The position numbers and the translations under genes are program-made. The notes beneath the pieces are model-generated. The model did no database searches. It saw only the letters and a program-made list of their open reading frames with translations, and had not been told where the DNA came from. A stretch of 16,145 bases of DNA from assembly GCA_026394855.1 (NCBI GenBank), contig JAPLZT010000048.1:1-16145 (forward strand), in the 5' to 3' direction. This document shows positions 12,405 to 16,145 of this stretch, piece by piece. Source of the DNA: Candidatus Woesebacteria bacterium (GTDB taxonomy: Bacteria; Patescibacteriota; Microgenomatia; UBA8517). Numbering within the stretch: position 1 is the first letter of the stretch; each line of letters opens with the position of its first letter.

Positions 12405-12922
12405 CCTTTTTGATTGGAGTAATTTTCAACAGTATTATATTTGTAGCTGAGTTTTATTCCAGCTTTTTTTAACATCTGTTCAGACTCTTTTCCGGCATGA
12501 TATTTCTTTTCAGCATAAACTCTTTCAATCCCGCAGTTAATTATTAACATCGTACAAACTCTGCAAGGCGTCATTTTGCAGTAAACAGTTGCTCCGTCAA
12601 TTGAAGTTCCTCTTTTTGCAGCCTGACAGATTGCATTTTGCTCTGCATGAACAGTTCTGACGCAGTGTTGACTGATTATTCCATCTTCGTCTATAACCTT
12701 TCTCATTAGATGACCGACTTCATCGCAGTGGGGAAATCCTGCGGGGGAACCGACATAGCCTGTTGCCAGTATTTGTTTATCCTTGGCAATTATGCATCCG
12801 CTTCTTCCTCTATCACAGCTTCCGTGTTTGGCAATTGCTTGGGTAACTTCCATAAAATATTCATCCCAGGAAGGGCGGATATATTTAGGAGATTTTGTTG
12901 ATAACTTTTTCGACTTTTTCAT
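12401..12922 (-). CDS. dCMP deaminase
   Basis: Converts dCMP to dUMP, the substrate for thymidylate synthase, in the cytosol. 173 residues with the zinc-dependent cytidine-deaminase-fold motifs: H92-A-E94 in VHAEQNAI (catalytic Glu) and P119-C120-R-V-C123. The region GYVGSPAGFPHCDE (55-68) and the N-terminal SWDEYFMEVTQAIA (18-31) are typical of the dCMP deaminase group including phage T4 Cd and ComEB. The ATG at 12922 lies within the upstream kinase gene (38-bp overlap), so the two are translated from one message. The conserved PSWDEYFM segment rules out a much later start. Its 3' end overlaps topA by 4 bp in convergent orientation. Confidence 0.94.
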   Translation of the reverse strand: MKKSKKLSTKSPKYIRPSWDEYFMEVTQAIAKHGSCDRGRSGCIIAKDKQILATGYVGSPAGFPHCDEVGHLMRKVIDEDGIISQHCVRTVHAEQNAICQAAKRGTSIDGATVYCKMTPCRVCTMLIINCGIERVYAEKKYHAGKESEQMLKKAGIKLSYKYNTVENYSNQKG

Positions 12923-13439
12923 ATAGCTTGTTTATTGTACCGTTGTTGTCAAATTTATAATCTGCCATTGAAATGCACTTAGGTAAATTTTGTGCGTTTG
13001 GATCCTTTGATTGGGATTCCTTTTTTTCCTGCTCTTTAAATTTCTTAAAAGTTATATTGTCTTTTTCGGAATTTCTTTTTTGAATTCTTAAATATCTGGT
13101 TTTTTGATTGGCGTCAACTGCAAATAAATAACCGTTTTTCTGGGTTCTAATAAATTCTGCTTCCTTGGGGTTTCTGATACTTTCAATTATTACACCCTCT
13201 TTTTCCTTCTTTGCCTTAAGAAATAATTTGCGGGTAATATAGTCAGGTCCATATTTTTCCATTATTTGGTTTGCAACTTCCCGAAGATTGTCGCGGTTCG
13301 GTTCAACCTCTTTTTTAATTAGTTTTTCTTTTAGGTAATCGCCTACGGAATAATGCTTAAAGCCTTTTTTATTTACAAGATAGTCAACAACTGTTCCTTT
13401 TCCTGCGCCTAGTGTTCCCGTTATTCCTATAACAATCAT
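12885..13439 (-). CDS. P-loop nucleotide kinase, UPF0200/DPCK-like
   Basis: A 184-residue P-loop NTPase. Walker A is GTLGAGKGT (residues 8-16), of the adenylate-kinase GxxGxGKGT type. HYSVGDYLKEKL (29-40) resembles the substrate-binding segment after the P-loop, IIESIRNPKEAEFIR (about 84-98) fits the Walker B region, and RYLRIQKRN-x-x-KDNITFKKF matches the LID. The order and spacing resemble archaeal UPF0200 and dephospho-CoA-kinase-like proteins. The context (overlapping dCMP deaminase, divergent from mazG-thyX-tmk) suggests a deoxynucleoside-monophosphate kinase, but this is inference. The leader is about 22 nt from the shared promoter at 13468. Confidence 0.78.
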   Translation of the reverse strand: MIVIGITGTLGAGKGTVVDYLVNKKGFKHYSVGDYLKEKLIKKEVEPNRDNLREVANQIMEKYGPDYITRKLFLKAKKEKEGVIIESIRNPKEAEFIRTQKNGYLFAVDANQKTRYLRIQKRNSEKDNITFKKFKEQEKKESQSKDPNAQNLPKCISMADYKFDNNGTINKLYEKVEKVINKIS

Positions 13440-13447
13440 TTTAGTGG

Positions 13448-13496
13448 TTGAGATTTTCCTAGAGTTTGTTATAACTTGTGAGAGCCAGAAAGTAAA
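13448..13496. promoter_or_regulatory. Symmetric divergent promoter, kinase and mazG
   Basis: GTTATAAC (13468-13475) is a perfect palindrome giving TATAAC as -10 on both strands. Plus: TTGAGA (13448-13453), 16-nt spacer, TATAAC (13470-13475), start near 13482, 22 nt before the mazG ATG. Minus: TTTACT (13496-13491), 17-nt spacer, TATAAC (13473-13468), start near 13461, 22 nt before the kinase ATG. The arrangement is nearly mirror-symmetric. Confidence 0.6.
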
Positions 13497-13503
13497 TAGG
13501 AAA

Positions 13504-13833
13504 ATGGATTTTGATACTTATCAGAAATTATCCAGAAAAACCGCAATTTACCCAACTGTTGGCAAAAACTTTGTCTATCCTACCCTCGGTCTTGCTGGAG
13601 AAGTTGGTGAGGTAGTCGAGAAAGTAAAAAAAGCATTTCGTGATGACGGAGGACGAATGACAAAATTAAGGCAAGATGAAATAAAAAAGGAATTGGGAGA
13701 TGTCCTGTGGTATCTAGCTCAAATTTCTACCGAGTTAAAATTCTCATTTTCAGATGTTGCCAAATCGAATATTAATAAACTTAAGTTAAGAAAAGAAAGG
13801 GGTACGCTTCATGGCAGCGGAGATAATAGATGA
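13504..13833 (+). CDS. MazG-like nucleotide pyrophosphohydrolase
   Basis: A 109-residue single-domain all-alpha NTP pyrophosphatase that hydrolyses (d)NTPs to monophosphates, removing damaged or unwanted nucleotides. The metal-binding ExxE...ExxD pattern is visible: GLAGEVGEVVEKVK (29-42, E33 and E36) and KKELGDVLWYLAQI (61-74, E63 and D66). It is a short MazG form, not the tandem 260-residue enzyme. I chose the ATG at 13504 because the promoter (TTGAGA/TATAAC) lies downstream of the possible earlier GTG at 13444, and the conserved part begins at FDTYQ. The stop overlaps the thyX start by ATGA, so the genes are translationally coupled. It may also supply dUMP or dCMP for the neighbouring enzymes. 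Confidence 0.88.
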   Translation: MDFDTYQKLSRKTAIYPTVGKNFVYPTLGLAGEVGEVVEKVKKAFRDDGGRMTKLRQDEIKKELGDVLWYLAQISTELKFSFSDVAKSNINKLKLRKERGTLHGSGDNR

Positions 13834-14687
13834 AAATGGATAGCAAAGTTTATTTTACTAAAGAAAAAACAGCATATCTTAAAAGTCCTGGTCTTGCTTT
13901 AATTTCAAGACCGGATGTTGATATCTCCGGTATAGCCAATTTTTTGCAAGGCTTTCCTAAAGATTATGAATTTATTAAGTACATTAAGGATCCTGTAAAA
14001 TTACCACCTGCCGAAAAACTTACAAAAGTTGCGGGACAGACTTGCTACATGAGCTTTGGGCCTAAAAGAACCTGGAACAAAGAGGCGCAGAAGTATTTTG
14101 ACAATATTATTTTTTCAGGGCACGGATCTGTTATGGAACACGCAAACTTTTCCTTTCTTATTTGGGGGGTTTCCAGAAGTTTGACTCATGAACTTGTCCG
14201 ACATAGAGCAGGGTGTGCATATTCACAAGTTTCTCAGAGATATGTTTCGGGAAGGGTACTAAGATTTGTGGAAAGAAAGGAATATCAAGGAGATAAACAT
14301 TTACATGAGCTTTTTGAAGAAAGAATAGACAGGGCACATAGGGAATATTCCGAAATGGCGGATTATTTATATGCCAAACAGGAAAAAGGATATAAAATTC
14401 TTTTAGGTGAGCAGAAAACAGACTTAAGAAAAAAGGTGCAGCAGGTTTCAAGGTCGCTTCTTCCCAATGAGACAGAAGCTCCGATTGTTGTTACCGCCAA
14501 CGTCAGAGCATGGAGGCATATGATTAATATGAGAGCATCGGATCATGCGGAGGTTGAAATAAGAAACGTATTTTTTAACATTTATAAAATTCTAAAAGAT
14601 GTTTCCCCAATGCTTTTTAAAGATTTTAAAGTTGTTCATCTTCCCGATGGTACTTATTGCGTGAAGACAACGTATCCTAAGGTTTAA
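13830..14687 (+). CDS. thyX: FAD-dependent thymidylate synthase ThyX
   Basis: Makes dTMP from dUMP with methylene-tetrahydrofolate, FAD and NADPH. At 285 residues it is longer than the usual 220-250. The signature is R124-H-R126 followed by AGCAYSQVSQRY: the YSQxSQRY half matches known ThyX proteins, but there are 8 rather than 7 residues between RHR and the Ser. HGSVMEHANFSF (98-109) carries the FAD-binding histidine region, and WRHMINMRASDHAEVEIR matches the conserved C-terminal motif (R-x-x-R-x-x-x-x-A-x-x-E-I-R). The ATG overlaps the mazG stop, and GGAG lies about 7 nt upstream; a second ATG at 13836 is possible. It is followed by tmk after 7 nt. Confidence 0.96.
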   Translation: MKMDSKVYFTKEKTAYLKSPGLALISRPDVDISGIANFLQGFPKDYEFIKYIKDPVKLPPAEKLTKVAGQTCYMSFGPKRTWNKEAQKYFDNIIFSGHGSVMEHANFSFLIWGVSRSLTHELVRHRAGCAYSQVSQRYVSGRVLRFVERKEYQGDKHLHELFEERIDRAHREYSEMADYLYAKQEKGYKILLGEQKTDLRKKVQQVSRSLLPNETEAPIVVTANVRAWRHMINMRASDHAEVEIRNVFFNIYKILKDVSPMLFKDFKVVHLPDGTYCVKTTYPKV

Positions 14688-14694
14688 TTAGATT

Positions 14695-15345
14695 ATGAAG
14701 AAAAAGGGTAAATTTATTGTTTTCGAGGGCGTAGGAGGTTGTGGAAAGGGTGTACAGGTAAAATTTGTAAAAAAACTTCTTAAAAGAAACCGAATTAAAG
14801 TTATTGCCACACGAGAACCGGGGGGCATAAAAAGTTCAGAGGTAATTCGGCAACTGATTTTTGATTTGAGGGGCCAAAAGTTGATTGGGTCTGAGGGACA
14901 GATGGTCCTTTTTTACGCAGCCAGGAAATTTTGGGTGGATAAAGTTGTTAATCCAAGTTTGAAAAAAAGAATTAATGTCATCGCTGATAGAAGTTATACG
15001 GCAACCGGTGCATACCAGGGGTACGCAGAGGGGGGAGACCAAAACATTATTTTAAAGATCTCAGATGTTGTTATGGGCCAAGCAAAACCAGATGCAGTTA
15101 TACTTCTTGACGTTTCGGTTGAAACGTCAATGGAAAGAAGGAAAGATACGAAGGGTGACCCTTTCGATAAAGAGGATAAGAAGTACTTTCAAAAAATAAT
15201 CAATGGATATCGAGAAATGGCTAGAGAAAAGTGGGGAGGGTTAAAATGGTATGTTGTTGATGGGGAACCATCGATAAAGGAAGTATTAGAATCCGTTGCG
15301 AAAGTTTTTGAAAAAATTTTCTCCAGGAAGCTTAATAGGCTATAA
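14695..15345 (+). CDS. tmk: Thymidylate kinase with atypical P-loop
   Basis: Phosphorylates dTMP to dTDP; directly after thyX. 216 residues, normal length. Family motifs are FEGVGGCGKGVQ (10-21) at the P-loop, TREPGG (39-44), ADRSYTATGAYQG (97-109) corresponding to DRYxxSxxAYQG, and a LID region MERRKDTKGDPFD. The P-loop is unusual: canonical Tmk reads GxDGxGK(S/T)TQ, whereas here the Asp is Gly14 and the Ser/Thr-Thr after Lys18 is Gly19-Val20, so no hydroxyl is available to bind Mg2+ at that point. The rest of the fold appears intact, so I keep the name, with the possibility of altered chemistry or a compensating residue. The stop codon lies within the -10 box of glyA. Confidence 0.9.
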   Translation: MKKKGKFIVFEGVGGCGKGVQVKFVKKLLKRNRIKVIATREPGGIKSSEVIRQLIFDLRGQKLIGSEGQMVLFYAARKFWVDKVVNPSLKKRINVIADRSYTATGAYQGYAEGGDQNIILKISDVVMGQAKPDAVILLDVSVETSMERRKDTKGDPFDKEDKKYFQKIINGYREMAREKWGGLKWYVVDGEPSIKEVLESVAKVFEKIFSRKLNRL

Positions 15346-15346
15346 T
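15341..15346 (+). promoter_or_regulatory. -10 box of glyA, leaderless geometry
   Basis: Perfect TATAAT overlapping the tmk stop codon and ending 6 nt before the GTG start of glyA. No clear -35 is visible. It allows glyA to be transcribed independently of the mazG-thyX-tmk message. Confidence 0.55.
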
Positions 15347-15352
15347 ACTCTT

Positions 15353-16145
15353 GTGGCAAATAAAATCGCTTCACTAATTTTGAAAGAAGAAAAAAGACAA
15401 AGGGAGACGCTTATGATGATTCCTTCTGAGAACTACGCCTCAAAGGCTGTCAGAGAAGCTGTTGGAAGTATTTTGATGAATAAATATTCCGAAGGCTATT
15501 CAGGTAAAAGGTATTATCAGGGAAATAAAATTGTTGATGAGATTGAAACTTTTGCAATTGAGAAAGCCAAAGAACTATTTAAAGTGGAACATGTAAATGT
15601 CCAACCATATTCAGGTTCTCCCGCAAATGCAGAGGTTTTATTTGGTCTTCTTAATTACGGAGACAAAATAATGGGATTAAAACTTTCTTCCGGAGGACAT
15701 TTAACTCATGGACACCCCGACATTACTTTTTCCGGGAAGTTCTTCAAATCAGTTCAATTTGGAACTGATGATAATGGGATTATTAACTATGACGAAGTTG
15801 AAAAACTTGCAAAGAGTCAAAAACCTAAACTTCTAATAATTGGGACAACTGCATATCCTTTAATTCTTGACTGGAAGAAATTTGGGGAGATTGCCGATTC
15901 AATCGGGGCTTGGTTTGTAGCAGATGTTTCCCATATTGCCGGTCTTATTTTATCTGGAGTTTATCCTTCTCCTGTACCTTTTTGTCATATAGTTACCACT
16001 ACAACCCACAAAACTCTAAGAGGGCCAAGGGGGGCAATGATTATGGTAACCAAAAAGGGAATTAAGAAAGATTCAGAAGTTGCAATAAAAATAGATAGAG
16101 CCGTTTTCCCCGGTTTTCAGGGAGGTCCGCATAATAATACAACCG
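15353..16145 (+). CDS. glyA: Serine hydroxymethyltransferase (3' end beyond window)
   Basis: PLP enzyme converting serine plus tetrahydrofolate to glycine plus methylene-tetrahydrofolate, the one-carbon donor that ThyX uses. The first 264 codons are present; the full protein is usually about 410-430. Motifs are PSENYAS (about 25-31; usually ASEN), NKYSEGYSGKRYYQGN, SSGGHLTHGH, VADVSHIAGL (the PLP-pyridine Asp and His), and TTTTHK with the PLP-binding lysine at residue 220 followed by TLRGPRG. The GTG start at 15353 is supported by TATAAT 6 nt upstream; there is no Shine-Dalgarno. A later ATG would remove part of the conserved N-terminus. It sits 7 nt after tmk, completing the thymidylate group. 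Confidence 0.95.
   Translation, partial: MANKIASLILKEEKRQRETLMMIPSENYASKAVREAVGSILMNKYSEGYSGKRYYQGNKIVDEIETFAIEKAKELFKVEHVNVQPYSGSPANAEVLFGLLNYGDKIMGLKLSSGGHLTHGHPDITFSGKFFKSVQFGTDDNGIINYDEVEKLAKSQKPKLLIIGTTAYPLILDWKKFGEIADSIGAWFVADVSHIAGLILSGVYPSPVPFCHIVTTTTHKTLRGPRGAMIMVTKKGIKKDSEVAIKIDRAVFPGFQGGPHNNTT

Noticed and set aside
13444..13503. N-terminal extension of MazG from a GTG at 13444
   Set aside because: The predicted promoter and transcription start lie inside that extension, and the added residues are not part of the MazG domain.
1..16145. CRISPR array, prophage, insertion sequence or recoded TGA
   Set aside because: The repeats are only 5-7 nt units without spacers, no transposase, integrase or phage gene is visible, and TGA ends several complete genes at the expected lengths.

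Overview
The window looks like AT-rich chromosome from a member of the Candidate Phyla Radiation (Patescibacteria), probably Microgenomates-like. This is inferred from several traits: short, tightly packed genes with overlapping ends; trimmed versions of conserved proteins (a 185-residue DprA and a PBP2 of about 500 residues); an O-antigen-ligase-like protein with TPRs; ThyX in place of ThyA; and many genes whose start codon sits at the predicted transcription start. TGA is used as a normal stop (M50 protease, def, PBP2, mazG), so the recoded Gracilibacteria/SR1 lineages are unlikely. I see no phage, plasmid, insertion sequence or CRISPR array.

Layout. Positions 1-3150 are a mixed RNA and small-gene region: tRNA-Trp, tRNA-Thr(GGU), tRNA-Tyr and tRNA-Thr(UGU), all on the minus strand; a small nucleotidyltransferase; ribosomal protein L33; an exported protein of unknown function; a 26-residue membrane peptide too short for ordinary gene calling; an HTH/LAGLIDADG-like DNA-binding protein whose reading frame runs into tRNA-Tyr; and a probable structured small RNA of about 150 nt with its own promoter. 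Positions 3159-7343 hold an M50 membrane protease, divergent L28, and the minus-strand operon O-antigen ligase/TPR - def - fmt. Positions 7346-12404 are a plus-strand run mreB - PBP2 - dprA - topA. Positions 12401-16145 are a thymidylate-supply block: dCMP deaminase and a P-loop nucleotide kinase on the minus strand, then mazG - thyX - tmk - glyA (cut by the window end) on the plus strand.

How the genes work together. The last block can be read as one pathway: dCMP deaminase makes dUMP, ThyX methylates it to dTMP using methylene-tetrahydrofolate that GlyA regenerates, Tmk makes dTDP, and MazG removes unwanted NTPs. MreB and PBP2 build the wall during elongation. Def and Fmt are the paired enzymes of the N-formyl-methionine cycle.

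Most unusual signals. (1) Seven tandem arrays, all with a 7-nt unit but differing in sequence, lie inside conserved coding sequences (fmt, def, four in the O-antigen ligase, topA). At least two abut a perfect 9-bp foldback repeat. (2) The small RNA at about 2959-3112 has a promoter, a closing helix and a U-tract that agree with one another. (3) A coding frame overlaps tRNA-Tyr on the same strand. (4) A repeated geometry places the -10 box exactly 6 nt before the start codon, implying leaderless mRNAs. (5) Tmk has a P-loop lacking the usual Ser/Thr. All of these come from reading the sequence by eye; no searches or folding programs were run.
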